A stretch of 36,344 bases of DNA from Pseudomonadota bacterium (GTDB lineage Bacteria > Pseudomonadota > Gammaproteobacteria > Steroidobacterales > Steroidobacteraceae). A program made the position numbers and the translations under genes. Below are positions 1-8,562 of the stretch, piece after piece. The notes below the pieces were generated by a model, which had not been told where the DNA came from, did no database searches, and saw only the letters and a list, made by a program, of their open reading frames with translations. Position 1 is the first letter of the stretch, and each line of letters opens with the position of its first letter. The stretch is from NCBI GenBank assembly GCA_021790795.1, contig JAJYFU010000019.1:1-36344 (forward strand). The letters are read 5' to 3'.

Positions 1-1598
1 AGGGCGGCGGTGGCCGCCCGAGCGGCCGTCTGGCCGTAGATCCACGGCTGGCGGCGCTGCAGGTAGCTGCCGTGGACCCGGGTGATCGGCGCGAAGGCGT
101 CGAACTCGAGCCAGCGCGCGTAATTCTGTCCCGAGGGATGACCACTGAAACCGCCGCCATCCATGCCCCACCACATTTCGCCCACGTCGATGGCGCTGAG
201 CATGCGCTGGCGCTGCGCGGCCATGCTTTTGAACCCGCTCTTGATGTCTCCGGACCACAGGCCATAGGCATAGCGCTGTGCGCCGAGCCAGAAATTGCGG
301 TTCAGCGACCAGACGCGCTGCTTGGGGAAGTACTTGCGCTGGCCGTCGTACAGCGCCCGCTCCATGTTGAGGAATTGCCTGTCATTGCCGGTCTCATCGG
401 CCTCGTCGTTCCACCAGCCGGCGATTCCGCTTTCAAAGCTGTGCCGCAGAGTCGCATTGAAGAAGAACTTCCGGGTCGCGGCCTTCTCGAAGTCGAGTGT
501 CTTGACCGGTTTGTGCGCCCAATAGTCGAGACTCGGCTTCTCGTGCGGAAGGAAAAGGTGATGTTTGGTGCAATAGCGCCCTTCGACGGTGTCGAGGAAA
601 ATTCGCGGCTTCATGATCCCGATGAGGTGAATACCCAGCGCGGCGAGCTCACGACCGAGCTTGCCGCTCGGACCATCGGGAAATTTCTTGGTGTTCCAAC
701 GGAATTCGCCGTAATTGTTCCGACCCCAGGCCTTCCAGTCGAAGTCCATCGCAAACGCGTTGATCGGGATATGCAGCTTCCGATAGCGGCGGACGATGTG
801 CAGCAATTCCTTTTCGTTGATACCCCACTGGCTGTTGATGAAGCCGAAGGACCACTTGGGGAACATCGGCGCATGGCCCGTCAGCACATCCAGCGTGGAG
901 AAGATCCGCGGAGGATTCCCCAGGATCAGGTAGTAGTCGAGATCAGGACGAGTTTCGTGCAGCACCTTGATGAAACCGTGGCCGAGATCGAAGAGCGTCT
1001 TCTGACTGTCGACCAGCAGGGCGAAACCCGAGGTGCTCCATACGAGGGGCGCTCCGGCATCACCTTCCCAGCCCGCGGTGGCAAGCTGTCGACCCATGCG
1101 CAGCATGCCCGACCGCGCGGTCTGAAAGGAGTTGAAACCATGCACGCCGTACAGCGCGGCGTTCCGCGGCCGGAAGCGCAACGCCAAGGTGTCTCGGCCG
1201 AGGAGGCCGAGGCCGCGCTGCGTCAGAACCGGCACCGAAACGCCCGGGCGGTAGACGCTGAGCGTACCGGCGCGGCGATCGACGACCACGCGCATGCGGC
1301 GGCTTTGAAGGACGATTTGACCACCCTGCTCGCGTACCGTCACCGGGGCAGCGGCAGCCTGGGGGGCATGGGGAGACATCACCAACGCCGCCGGCGTGGC
1401 ATGACCGTACGGCAGGAAGTGCACACGCAGCACGTTGCTGCGCACCAGAATCAAGTGCAGCGAGCCGCCGTCGAGCGCCACGACGGCGCCCTTCGGCAGC
1501 ATCCTGACCGCGCCACTGGCCGCAAGTGCGGCTTGAGCGGTCCCCACAGCGAGCATTCCGGCCGCCGCCATGGCGGCCCATCGGTGGCCCAGTCTCAT
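1..1598 (-). CDS. Secreted GH31 family glycosidase (alpha-glucosidase-like), 3' end cut by window edge
   Basis: I translated this by hand on the minus strand; the ORF track lacks it because no stop falls inside the window. The open frame runs 532 codons from ATG at 1598 to the edge. Residues 1-27 look like a signal peptide (RLGHRWAAMAAAGML, then AQAALA), so the enzyme is probably periplasmic or secreted. A beta-rich N-terminal part is followed by a GH31 barrel. Visible signatures are MDFDW near 284-288, GWWNDEAD near 394-401 (D398 the likely nucleophile), YGLWSGD near 445-451 (D451 the likely acid/base) and MDGGGF near 479-484. GH31 enzymes are mostly retaining alpha-glucosidases, alpha-xylosidases or transglucosidases; which one cannot be told here. 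It is divergent from a halogenase gene, with a LacI-type operator between them, which fits an alpha-glucoside role. The long plus-strand ORF 72..1640 is its antisense shadow. Confidence 0.88.
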   Translation of the reverse strand, partial: MRLGHRWAAMAAAGMLAVGTAQAALAASGAVRMLPKGAVVALDGGSLHLILVRSNVLRVHFLPYGHATPAALVMSPHAPQAAAAPVTVREQGGQIVLQSRRMRVVVDRRAGTLSVYRPGVSVPVLTQRGLGLLGRDTLALRFRPRNAALYGVHGFNSFQTARSGMLRMGRQLATAGWEGDAGAPLVWSTSGFALLVDSQKTLFDLGHGFIKVLHETRPDLDYYLILGNPPRIFSTLDVLTGHAPMFPKWSFGFINSQWGINEKELLHIVRRYRKLHIPINAFAMDFDWKAWGRNNYGEFRWNTKKFPDGPSGKLGRELAALGIHLIGIMKPRIFLDTVEGRYCTKHHLFLPHEKPSLDYWAHKPVKTLDFEKAATRKFFFNATLRHSFESGIAGWWNDEADETGNDRQFLNMERALYDGQRKYFPKQRVWSLNRNFWLGAQRYAYGLWSGDIKSGFKSMAAQRQRMLSAIDVGEMWWGMDGGGFSGHPSGQNYARWLEFDAFAPITRVHGSYLQRRQPWIYGQTAARAATAA

Positions 1599-1877
1599 GT
1601 CGTCAAATACTCCTCAACGCGCTGCGCGGCGCTGGTGTGAAATCGCCGCCCGGTCCGGCGGAGCGCCCCACATTACCCCCATCGGACACGAACCCCCGTG
1701 GCAGCCTGCCGGCCCGTTGCTCGCGGACCCGACCACGCCGCGGCACAGCCGGCACTCCGCGCGCGCCGAAGCCCGGTCTCCTCGGGTCCGTTGCGACGAG
1801 ATCGGAACGATGATGCCGTACGCCGTGCAGTCTTCTGTCGGAGAGAATGCGATGGGCGCGCCGGATTTGGCAACGCT

Positions 1878-1893
1878 CCGCATACGTATTCAT
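1878..1893. promoter_or_regulatory. LacI-type operator, copy 1
   Basis: The sequence CCGCATACGTATTCAT is a near-palindrome around a central CG (GCATACGTATTC against GAATACGTATGC), the usual geometry of LacI-family operators. The same 15-base word occurs three more times, all between the TonB receptor and GH13 genes (8468-8578). It sits between the GH31 gene and halogenase A, so it could control both. Assignment to the LacI protein encoded at 10466 is inference from proximity and operator form. Confidence 0.72.
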
Positions 1894-1962
1894 TTCCCGG
1901 TGATCGGTCAGCGCATTTGCGAGACTCTATGCTGCGAGTCCCGGTCCGGCGCGGAAGCATGG

Positions 1963-1989
1963 TTGACCCGGGTGCGCTCGGAGCATAAT
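1963..1989 (+). promoter_or_regulatory. Possible promoter for halogenase A
   Basis: TTGACC (1963-1968) is followed after 15 bp by CATAAT (1984-1989), which resembles a sigma-70 promoter with a short spacer. It lies about 95 bp upstream of the halogenase ATG and 70 bp downstream of the operator. The spacing is poor, so this is only a candidate. Confidence 0.25.
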
Positions 1990-2082
1990 CCGTACCCCGG
2001 AGCCGGTGGGGCGTTATGGCAATATCAGTACAAGAGCATAGCGGCGTCGCGCGGCGGCTTCACTTCAGCCCGGAGAGCCGCC

Positions 2083-3606
2083 ATGACTGACACCCCAGAA
2101 CGCCGTATTCGACGCATCGTGATCGTGGGTGGGGGTACCGCCGGGTGGATGAGCGCTGCCGCGCTCGCCGAAGCGACGCAGGGTCGAACGTCCATCGAGC
2201 TGATCGAGTCCGATGCCATCGGCACGATCGGTGTCGGTGAGGCAACCATCCCGCCGATCCGGCAGTTCAACGGTCAGCTCGGACTCGATGAGAGTGCCTT
2301 CATGGCCGCCACCGGCGGCTCGTTCAAGCTCGGGATCGAATTCGTCGGCTGGACTCGACCCGATCATCGCTACTTTCATCCCTTCGGTCGGTTCGCACCT
2401 GATTTCGACTCTGTCTCGTTGCATCAGTACTGGCTGCGCGAACGCCTTCGCGGAGACCGCGCACCGCTCGAGGATTACGCGATTGCCTGGGCCGCGGCCC
2501 GCATCGGGCGCTTCGACCGACCCTTGCCGGACCAGCAGCTGGTGTTATCGCGTCTCGACTACGCGTATCACTTCGACGCGGCGCTGTACGCCCGTCACCT
2601 TCAAGCTTACGCCAGGCAGCGGGGCGTCAAGCGGACGGAGGGGAAAATCGTCGATGTCGCGCTTCGCGGAGAAGACGGTTTCATCGCGGCCGTGGTGCTG
2701 GAGAGCGGCGGGCGCGTCGAGGGCGATCTGTTCGTCGATTGTTCCGGATTCCGCGGCCTGCTGATCGAAGGGGCGCTGAACAGCCGCCTCGATGACTGGC
2801 GGCATTGGCTGCCGTGCGACCGGGCGCTCGCCGTGGGCTGCGCGGTTGGCGCGGAATTTCCGCCGTATACGCGCTCGACGGCGCGTCCAGCCGGATGGCA
2901 ATGGCGGATCCCGCTGCAGCACCGCATCGGTAACGGACACGTGTACTGCAGCGAATACATGCGCGACGACGAGGCCGCTTCCATCCTGCTGGCCGGTCTC
3001 GATGGCGAGGCGCTCGGTGAGCCGCGTCTGATCAAATTCACGGCCGGCGCGCGTCGCGAGTCCTGGTCGCGAAACTGCGTGGCCATCGGGCTCGCCGCGG
3101 GATTTCTCGAGCCGCTCGAGTCAACCGCCATCCACCTCGTACAATCGGCGATCACACGGCTCCTGGCGCTGTTCCCTGACCGCGACTTCAACCCCCTGCT
3201 TCAGCGGGAATTCAACCGGCTGACGTACACGGAATACGAGCGGGTTCGCGACTTCCTCATCCTCCACTACCACGCTCAGCAGCGCGAGGAGCCGCTGTGG
3301 CGCTACACGCGAACGATGGCGATTCCGCAGGCGCTGCAGTACAAGATCGATCATTTCCGCTACTGCGGACGGATCGTGGCCGAGCCGTTCGAGCTGTTCC
3401 AGAACTCCTCCTGGCTGGCGATACTCGTCGGCCAGGAAGTCTGGCCGGAACGCTATGATCCGTTGGTCGACCTGCATACCGGGGTCGACGCGCCGCGCTA
3501 CCTGACGGGGATCCGCGACGTACTGGAAAGGACCGCACGCGCACTGCCGACCCACCGCGAATACATCGAGAGAAACTGCGGCGCGGCCGCGTCGCGGGCC
3601 AAATGA
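2083..3606 (+). CDS. Flavin-dependent tryptophan-halogenase family protein A
   Basis: This 507-aa protein belongs to the FADH2-dependent halogenase family of PrnA and RebH. The N-terminal dinucleotide-binding motif GGGTAGWM is at 16-23. The lysine equivalent to the catalytic Lys79 of PrnA is K82 in GGSFKLGIEF. The halogenase signature WQWRIP is at 272-277, and FLEPLEST puts a glutamate at 346, the place of PrnA Glu346. The start is ATG 2083, preceded by GGAGAG at good spacing; the ORF track's 678-aa version extends into non-coding DNA. These enzymes use FADH2, oxygen and halide to halogenate aromatic carbons. Homologues beside TonB receptors in Xanthomonas, Caulobacter and Brevundimonas exist, some with brominating activity on indoles in vitro, but their native substrates are not established. 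It ends 10 bp from the convergent halogenase B. No flavin reductase gene is in the window. Confidence 0.9.
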   Translation: MTDTPERRIRRIVIVGGGTAGWMSAAALAEATQGRTSIELIESDAIGTIGVGEATIPPIRQFNGQLGLDESAFMAATGGSFKLGIEFVGWTRPDHRYFHPFGRFAPDFDSVSLHQYWLRERLRGDRAPLEDYAIAWAAARIGRFDRPLPDQQLVLSRLDYAYHFDAALYARHLQAYARQRGVKRTEGKIVDVALRGEDGFIAAVVLESGGRVEGDLFVDCSGFRGLLIEGALNSRLDDWRHWLPCDRALAVGCAVGAEFPPYTRSTARPAGWQWRIPLQHRIGNGHVYCSEYMRDDEAASILLAGLDGEALGEPRLIKFTAGARRESWSRNCVAIGLAAGFLEPLESTAIHLVQSAITRLLALFPDRDFNPLLQREFNRLTYTEYERVRDFLILHYHAQQREEPLWRYTRTMAIPQALQYKIDHFRYCGRIVAEPFELFQNSSWLAILVGQEVWPERYDPLVDLHTGVDAPRYLTGIRDVLERTARALPTHREYIERNCGAAASRAK

Positions 3607-3615
3607 ACGCCCACG

Positions 3616-5124
3616 CTACTGCCGCTCGACAGCGCAGTGCTCCGCGACGAATCGCTCGTGGGCAGGCATACGTTCCACGGCCGTGGCGATCACCTTGCGG
3701 ATGGTATTGAGGAAATCCCCCAGTTGACCCTGGGGCAAGTCATCGGCTGCGGGGTGGTGACGCCTGGGCAAGACACCCTGGCCCACGAGAACCTGCAGCC
3801 AGGATTGCTCGGTGAACAGCTCTTCGCCCTCGCGGAAGATCTGGCCCGTTGCCCGGAAGATCGCCAGCTTACGCGCCAATCCCGGCGGTGCCGGCAGCGC
3901 CGCGCAGTGCCGCCAGAATGGCGTATCGCGCCGTTCGGTCGCGCGGTAGTGCAGCACGACGAAATCGCGCACCTGCTCGTACTCTTCGCGCATCTTGCGG
4001 TTGTATTCGTCGACGATCGCCGGATCGAAGCCGGTATCCGGAAAGAGCGCCAACAGACGGCTGGTCCCCGACTGGGCCAGATGAATCGCCGTAGATTCCA
4101 GTGGCTCGATAAAGCCCGCGGCGAGCCCGATGGCCACGCAGTTGCGCACCCACAGGCGGCGGCGCACGCCGGTTGAGATCCGGATGACGTGCGGTTCGCT
4201 CAACGCCGGACCCTCGAGACCAGCCAGCAGGATCGCCGTCGCTTCGTCGTCGCTCATGAACTCGCTGCAATACACGTGTCCGTCGCCGCTGCGATGTTGC
4301 TGCGGAATGCGCCACTGCCACCCGGCGGGCCGAGCCGTCGCCTGCGTGAACGGACGGACGGTTGCTCCATTGACAGCAGTGGTCGCCACGGCCCGGTCAC
4401 ACGGCAGCCACTCCCGCCAGTCCTCGAATCCGCTCTTCAGCGCCCCCTCGATCAGCAGTGCGCGAAATCCTGAACAGTCGATGAACAGATCGCCTTCGAT
4501 GCGCACGCCGCTCTCGAGAATGACCGCCTCGATGAACCCGTCCTCCCCACGCAGCTTTACCTCGACGATCCTGCCCTCGGTCCGCGTCACCCCCCGCTGC
4601 TCGGCATAGCGACGCAGCATCTGACCGTAGAGCTTGGCATCGAAATGAAACGCATACTTGATGCCGCCGATCGGACTCTGTCCCACCCGTTCGATGCGCG
4701 CCATCCGGTTCCCGCGGGCGGCCGCCCCGTTGAGCGAATAGGTCCACAGGTCCGCCGCCGCCGATTCCGCGCGGCCGCGGAGCCAGTAATGCTGGAACGG
4801 CAGAGCGCCCAGCGGCAGTCCAACCTCGCCGAAGGCATGCAGATAGGAATGCCCGAGGCGCAGCCAGTCGTTGAATTCGATGGCGAGCTTGAAGGTTCCG
4901 CCGGTCGCCCGCAGCATCGCGTCCTCGTCGATGCCGAGGAAAGTATTGACGTTGCGGATCTGCGGGATGGTGGCCTCGCCCACCCCGATCGGACCGATCG
5001 AGTCCGACTCCACGACGCACACTTCGAGACGCGCCGCCATGGTGCGGATCAGTACCGCCGCCGCCATCCATCCCGCGGTGCCGCCGCCGACGATCACGAC
5101 TCGCCTGATGCTTTGCTCGCTCAT
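3616..5124 (-). CDS. Flavin-dependent tryptophan-halogenase family protein B
   Basis: This 502-aa protein is a clear paralogue of halogenase A, with long identical blocks such as ARPAGWQWRIP, DGHVYCSE-type and FxEPLESTAIHL. It keeps the GGGTAGWM flavin motif (13-20), the catalytic lysine at K79 (GGTFKLAIEF), WQWRIP at 269-274 and the glutamate at 343. Both copies therefore look catalytically complete. The start is ATG 5124, preceded by GGGGGAGAG five bases away. It lies downstream of the TonB receptor on the same strand, separated by 231 bp with two strong hairpins, so it may be expressed partly by read-through from the receptor. Its substrate is unknown. Divergence of the two copies around residues 90-150 suggests different substrate pockets, which is inference. 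Confidence 0.9.
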   Translation of the reverse strand: MSEQSIRRVVIVGGGTAGWMAAAVLIRTMAARLEVCVVESDSIGPIGVGEATIPQIRNVNTFLGIDEDAMLRATGGTFKLAIEFNDWLRLGHSYLHAFGEVGLPLGALPFQHYWLRGRAESAAADLWTYSLNGAAARGNRMARIERVGQSPIGGIKYAFHFDAKLYGQMLRRYAEQRGVTRTEGRIVEVKLRGEDGFIEAVILESGVRIEGDLFIDCSGFRALLIEGALKSGFEDWREWLPCDRAVATTAVNGATVRPFTQATARPAGWQWRIPQQHRSGDGHVYCSEFMSDDEATAILLAGLEGPALSEPHVIRISTGVRRRLWVRNCVAIGLAAGFIEPLESTAIHLAQSGTSRLLALFPDTGFDPAIVDEYNRKMREEYEQVRDFVVLHYRATERRDTPFWRHCAALPAPPGLARKLAIFRATGQIFREGEELFTEQSWLQVLVGQGVLPRRHHPAADDLPQGQLGDFLNTIRKVIATAVERMPAHERFVAEHCAVERQ

Positions 5125-5200
5125 GGCGTCTCTCCCCCACCCCTTGACAGCCGCACGATCCTAGCACCGCCCCGAGCACATGTGCGACTGATGAAAGAAC

Positions 5201-5228
5201 GACCCCGCCGGTTCGCACCGGCGGGGTC
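5201..5228 (-). terminator. GC-rich hairpin, probable terminator between TonB receptor and halogenase B
   Basis: An 11-bp perfect stem, GACCCCGCCGG / CCGGCGGGGTC, encloses a 6-base loop. Read on the minus strand it is followed by GTTCTTTC, a modest U-rich stretch, so it could terminate receptor transcripts. It lies 77 bp upstream of the halogenase B start codon. Confidence 0.55.
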
Positions 5229-5307
5229 TGAGGGGGGGGCGTTTGTCGTCTTTATTGTGTGAAACGGGTTACGAAGCGTTCCCCTTCCCCGGGTGTTTGC
5301 CGGACAA

Positions 5308-5333
5308 TCCCCGCCGGCTGTCGCCGGCGGGGA
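5308..5333 (-). terminator. Second GC-rich hairpin just after the TonB receptor stop
   Basis: An 11-bp perfect stem, TCCCCGCCGGC / GCCGGCGGGGA, encloses a 4-base loop and begins 22 bases past the receptor stop codon. There is no U-tract after it on the minus strand, so it may protect the receptor mRNA 3' end rather than terminate. Its arms share the core CCCCGCCGG with the hairpin at 5201-5228, so the two could pair with each other. Confidence 0.5.
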
Positions 5334-5355
5334 AGCACTGTCTCTCGACGGCGGA

Positions 5356-8313
5356 TCACTCGAACTGGTAGGAGAACCCGACATTGAGCGTGCGGCCGTA
5401 CTGCTCCCAGCGAATCACCTGCCGCGGGTCGTTGTTCTGGTATTCCTCCTGCACCTCGTTCCCGAGGTTCCAACCCGAGGCGATGAGGGTCAGACCCTTG
5501 AGCGGCCCCTTGTGGAAGGAGTAGCTCACCTGCGCACTGATCCAGTGCTGAGCCCTTTGCATATCCAATATGCGGGTTTCGCTGATGCCGTAGATGTTGG
5601 CGAGGGCTTTGGTGCGGGAGTTGAAATTCACGTCCGCCTCGAAGCCGTGGTACGCGTAGTAAAACGTGTAGTTCTGCACCCACTTTGCCAGACCCAGGAC
5701 CGTCACCGGCTGGGTGTTGCCCGCGTAATATATCGCGCTCCTGGTCAGGGTGCCGCTGGCTTCCAGACCGAACCCGTTCAACCAATGGGTCAGGTCACCG
5801 AACGGCACATCCGTGGCAAGCTGCGCGCCATAGATGTGGCCCGCGCCGTCGTTCTGCGGGATAGTCAGAGTGCCGTACGTCGTGCCGAGCTGCGACTGTT
5901 GCGTGGGCGTGAGATACGCGCTCACGAACGGCGCGAAGTTATACAGCGTCGCCGCCGCCGGGTTGATGTAATTGCTCAACTGCAGATAGAAGCCCGACAG
6001 CTGGACGTAGCCGGTGCCCCCGCTGAGGCACAGCGCGGAATTTTCCGCCCGCTCGCCCGCGGTGCACTTGTAGGAACTACCCGAGAAATATTTCGCCACG
6101 CTCACATTGACGTTCGTGGCCATGGTCGGCAACAGCTTCGGATTGCCGCCGCCGCCGCTGAAATATGCCTGATTCGGGTTGGTGCTGGTCAAGTACGCCG
6201 GGTTCGTTCCGATCGACAGGCTCGAGACCATCTGGTCCTCGAACGGCCGGGCCATGGTACGCGCCACAGCAAGGCGCGCCTCATAGTTGTGCGGGAACGA
6301 GAACACCAGGTTCAGGCTGGGCAGAAACCGGGTGAAGCTCGTGCCGCCCGTCATGGGAATCAACGTGACCGTCGTCGCAGCCCCCGGGGTTTCGCCCGGT
6401 GCGATGCGCGATCCTTGAGACGACTGGGAAGTATGTGCGACCTGCACGCCGAAGTTGCCTCGCAGTCCGACGTGCCGTCCCAGAGAGGTCCGGAGGTTGA
6501 ACTGCAGGAAGCCGTAGGTGTCGTCCTCGTGCATCGTCCAGCTCGGCGGCCCCATGGGCCCGGTGTTCGAGCCCGATGTCGGGAAGAACTGATCGACGCC
6601 GCTCGCCAGCAGCGCATTCGGGTTATACGTGACTTGAGGTCCGATGCCCATGAAGCCGAGGGCATCCACCGCGCCGGTGAGCGCGCTGGCGGGAATGGGG
6701 GCGGTCTCGGTGGGAGTCTCGCCAGCGGGACAACTGCTGAACGTGATGCAGCTGTGACCGGCGGTTTCCGGCAGCACCACGAAGTCCTGCGCGAGTGTCG
6801 CATTCTTGTGGTGATGCATGTAGTCGGCGCCGAATACCATGCTGGAAATCGGCCCGCTCGCGAAATAGTGCCGGACGGAGGCTTTGAAGTTGGCGATGTA
6901 TTCGTTGTTGCTCAGCTGATTGAGAAAGCCCTGCTGCACAAGGCCGGCACCCGCGCCCCAGCCCTGCGGATCGGTGAGAACGATCGAGGAGGACGCGAAA
7001 TTGTTCGGCGATGTCAACAGCAGCTGGCCGTCCGCCGCGTAACTGAAGTTGACGACACTGGGCGAAGTGGTGGCCTGGTTGGCCGGACCGTCGTATCCGA
7101 AGCCGGAGTAGCTCTCCAGCTTGCCATAGGTCCGGGCGGCTCTGTTATAGCTCGCGCTGAAGCGGCCGGTCCAGTCGTTGGAGAACTTGATCCTGTTGCC
7201 CCAACGAACGTTGTAGACGTAGTCCTTGTGATGATTGTAATCGTTGCGGATGACGGGATAGACGTTGGCATAGCTGCCGCTTGTCACGAACCCGTTGCTC
7301 ACCGGACCCGGCGTCAGCACGGTACCGGAGCCCCAGAACAACGGAAACTCGATGCCCTTGCGCTGGGTCGTCTTGTTGTAGTTCTCGTACGACAGATTGA
7401 GCGTCGTGCTGTACACGCGGGACGGCCGGTACTCGAAGGTGGCGAAGTACGACTCGCGCTTTCTGAGGCTGGAGTAGTTGTAGTTCTTCGAGCCGCCGAT
7501 CACGTAGTTGCCGGCCGCATCGGTCGGATATCCCCAGGGCGCCTCACGGAGCCTCTTGGACGGCTGGTTATTCAGATCCACCCCCAGGGCGACGCCGATT
7601 CTCCTGTGGTCGAACTGGTTGATGTAGATGCCGTTGACGTCGTAGCCCTTGTTGGCGACGCCCGGGCCGGGCATCAGATTCCCCGGATCCAGCCAGCTGT
7701 AGTCGGCATTGAGCACCGCCTTCGGTCCCTTCTGCTCGAGCGGCCGCCAGGTCTGCATGGCGAAGGTGGCCGCCATGCCCTGGCCGATCAGGTCGGCCTT
7801 CGGACTCACATACACCTTGATGCTCTGGAACCAACCGGGCGGGTACTGGTTGAAATGCACGCCGCGGTTCTCCGCGGTGGTCGCCTGCTGGACGCCGTCG
7901 AACAGCGCGCTGCTGAACGAGCTGCCCAGACCGTGGAAGTTCACCGACTGCGGCTCGCCGCCGACCATCTGCACGGAGACGCCGGGGAGCTGCTGGAGGG
8001 CCGACGCGATACTCGAGGCCGGCAGCCGGCCGATATTCTGGGCGGAGATCGCCTCGACGATGGAGTCGGAGTTTTTCTGGATGGCGATCGAGTTCTCGAT
8101 ACTGCTGACGAAGCCGCTGATCGTGACCTTCTTGAGCAGGTTCTCGTGGGCGACTTTGATCTTAGTGGGTTTCTGCGGACCCGATGTCTGCGCGCTGGCT
8201 TTCTGCGGCGCGGCGATGGCTGTGACCGGCGTGACGGCGACGACGGCCGCGGCGCCGAAGCAGGCCGTGGCGACCGCCAGTTCAAGAATGCTGCGCTTGC
8301 GTCTGGTAATCAC
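5356..8313 (-). CDS. TonB-dependent outer-membrane receptor (Xanthomonas/Caulobacter type), likely oligosaccharide uptake
   Basis: The protein is 985 aa from GTG 8313, chosen because GGGGGAG lies five bases upstream and a signal peptide follows directly (ITRRKRSILELAVATACFG ... AIAAP). The ORF track begins seven codons earlier at a TTG. A plug domain follows, with INxLPASSIASALQQLPGVSV-like spacing around residues 90-115, then a long beta-barrel rich in alternating aromatic residues that ends SYQFE. The length and plug fit the TIGR01782 TonB-Xanth-Caul family, whose members import carbohydrates with energy from TonB-ExbB-ExbD. Flanking GH13 and GH31 genes suggest alpha-glucosides or maltodextrins as cargo; this is context, not residue evidence. 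A LacI-type operator lies 155-170 bp upstream. No inner-membrane sugar permease is visible in the window. Confidence 0.92.
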   Translation of the reverse strand: MITRRKRSILELAVATACFGAAAVVAVTPVTAIAAPQKASAQTSGPQKPTKIKVAHENLLKKVTISGFVSSIENSIAIQKNSDSIVEAISAQNIGRLPASSIASALQQLPGVSVQMVGGEPQSVNFHGLGSSFSSALFDGVQQATTAENRGVHFNQYPPGWFQSIKVYVSPKADLIGQGMAATFAMQTWRPLEQKGPKAVLNADYSWLDPGNLMPGPGVANKGYDVNGIYINQFDHRRIGVALGVDLNNQPSKRLREAPWGYPTDAAGNYVIGGSKNYNYSSLRKRESYFATFEYRPSRVYSTTLNLSYENYNKTTQRKGIEFPLFWGSGTVLTPGPVSNGFVTSGSYANVYPVIRNDYNHHKDYVYNVRWGNRIKFSNDWTGRFSASYNRAARTYGKLESYSGFGYDGPANQATTSPSVVNFSYAADGQLLLTSPNNFASSSIVLTDPQGWGAGAGLVQQGFLNQLSNNEYIANFKASVRHYFASGPISSMVFGADYMHHHKNATLAQDFVVLPETAGHSCITFSSCPAGETPTETAPIPASALTGAVDALGFMGIGPQVTYNPNALLASGVDQFFPTSGSNTGPMGPPSWTMHEDDTYGFLQFNLRTSLGRHVGLRGNFGVQVAHTSQSSQGSRIAPGETPGAATTVTLIPMTGGTSFTRFLPSLNLVFSFPHNYEARLAVARTMARPFEDQMVSSLSIGTNPAYLTSTNPNQAYFSGGGGNPKLLPTMATNVNVSVAKYFSGSSYKCTAGERAENSALCLSGGTGYVQLSGFYLQLSNYINPAAATLYNFAPFVSAYLTPTQQSQLGTTYGTLTIPQNDGAGHIYGAQLATDVPFGDLTHWLNGFGLEASGTLTRSAIYYAGNTQPVTVLGLAKWVQNYTFYYAYHGFEADVNFNSRTKALANIYGISETRILDMQRAQHWISAQVSYSFHKGPLKGLTLIASGWNLGNEVQEEYQNNDPRQVIRWEQYGRTLNVGFSYQFE

Positions 8314-8467
8314 GAGAACTCCCCCCTCGGGCAATGTGTACTGGTTGCGATCCAGCCGGGTTTCGGTCCGGCTCCAAGCCTTGCGCGGCGATGCACCGTT
8401 GTGCCGCCGCCCGTCCCGGCGAATCGGTGATGAATGATTTCGTAACAGTCAGAACGAAAGCAAGCGT

Positions 8468-8483
8468 CCGCATACGTATTCAT
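8468..8483. promoter_or_regulatory. LacI-type operator, copy 2
   Basis: CCGCATACGTATTCAT is identical over 16 bases to copy 1 at 1878. It is about 155 bp upstream of the TonB receptor start, and its orientation is inverted relative to copies 3 and 4. Confidence 0.75.
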
Positions 8484-8538
8484 GGTCCCCGGGCTGCTCA
8501 CGACACGGCGGCCCGGGTACCAAACAGGCAGGAGCGAC

Positions 8539-8554
8539 ATGAATACGTATGCGG
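8539..8554. promoter_or_regulatory. LacI-type operator, copy 3
   Basis: ATGAATACGTATGCGG is the exact reverse complement of copy 2. The distance between the CG centres of copies 2 and 3 is 71 bp, and copy 4 follows 24 bp further on. Confidence 0.75.
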
Positions 8555-8562
8555 AAGTTACG

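Larger units (their letters stand above)
1599..2082. other. Divergent intergenic region between GH31 and halogenase genes
   Basis: This 484-bp gap separates two divergent genes and holds no convincing ORF. It contains one copy of the near-palindromic operator (1878-1893) and a weak plus-strand promoter candidate near 1963-1989. The part next to the GH31 gene is GC-rich and I see no other structure in it. Confidence 0.6.

Noticed and set aside
72-1640. 522-aa plus-strand ORF at the left end
   Set aside because: It is antisense to the GH31 gene, which has family motifs and a signal peptide.
5293-8430. 1045-aa plus-strand ORF opposite the TonB receptor
   Set aside because: It is antisense to a receptor with clear signal peptide, plug and barrel, and its own sequence is Arg/Val/His-rich without any domain. 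High GC makes long antisense frames common.
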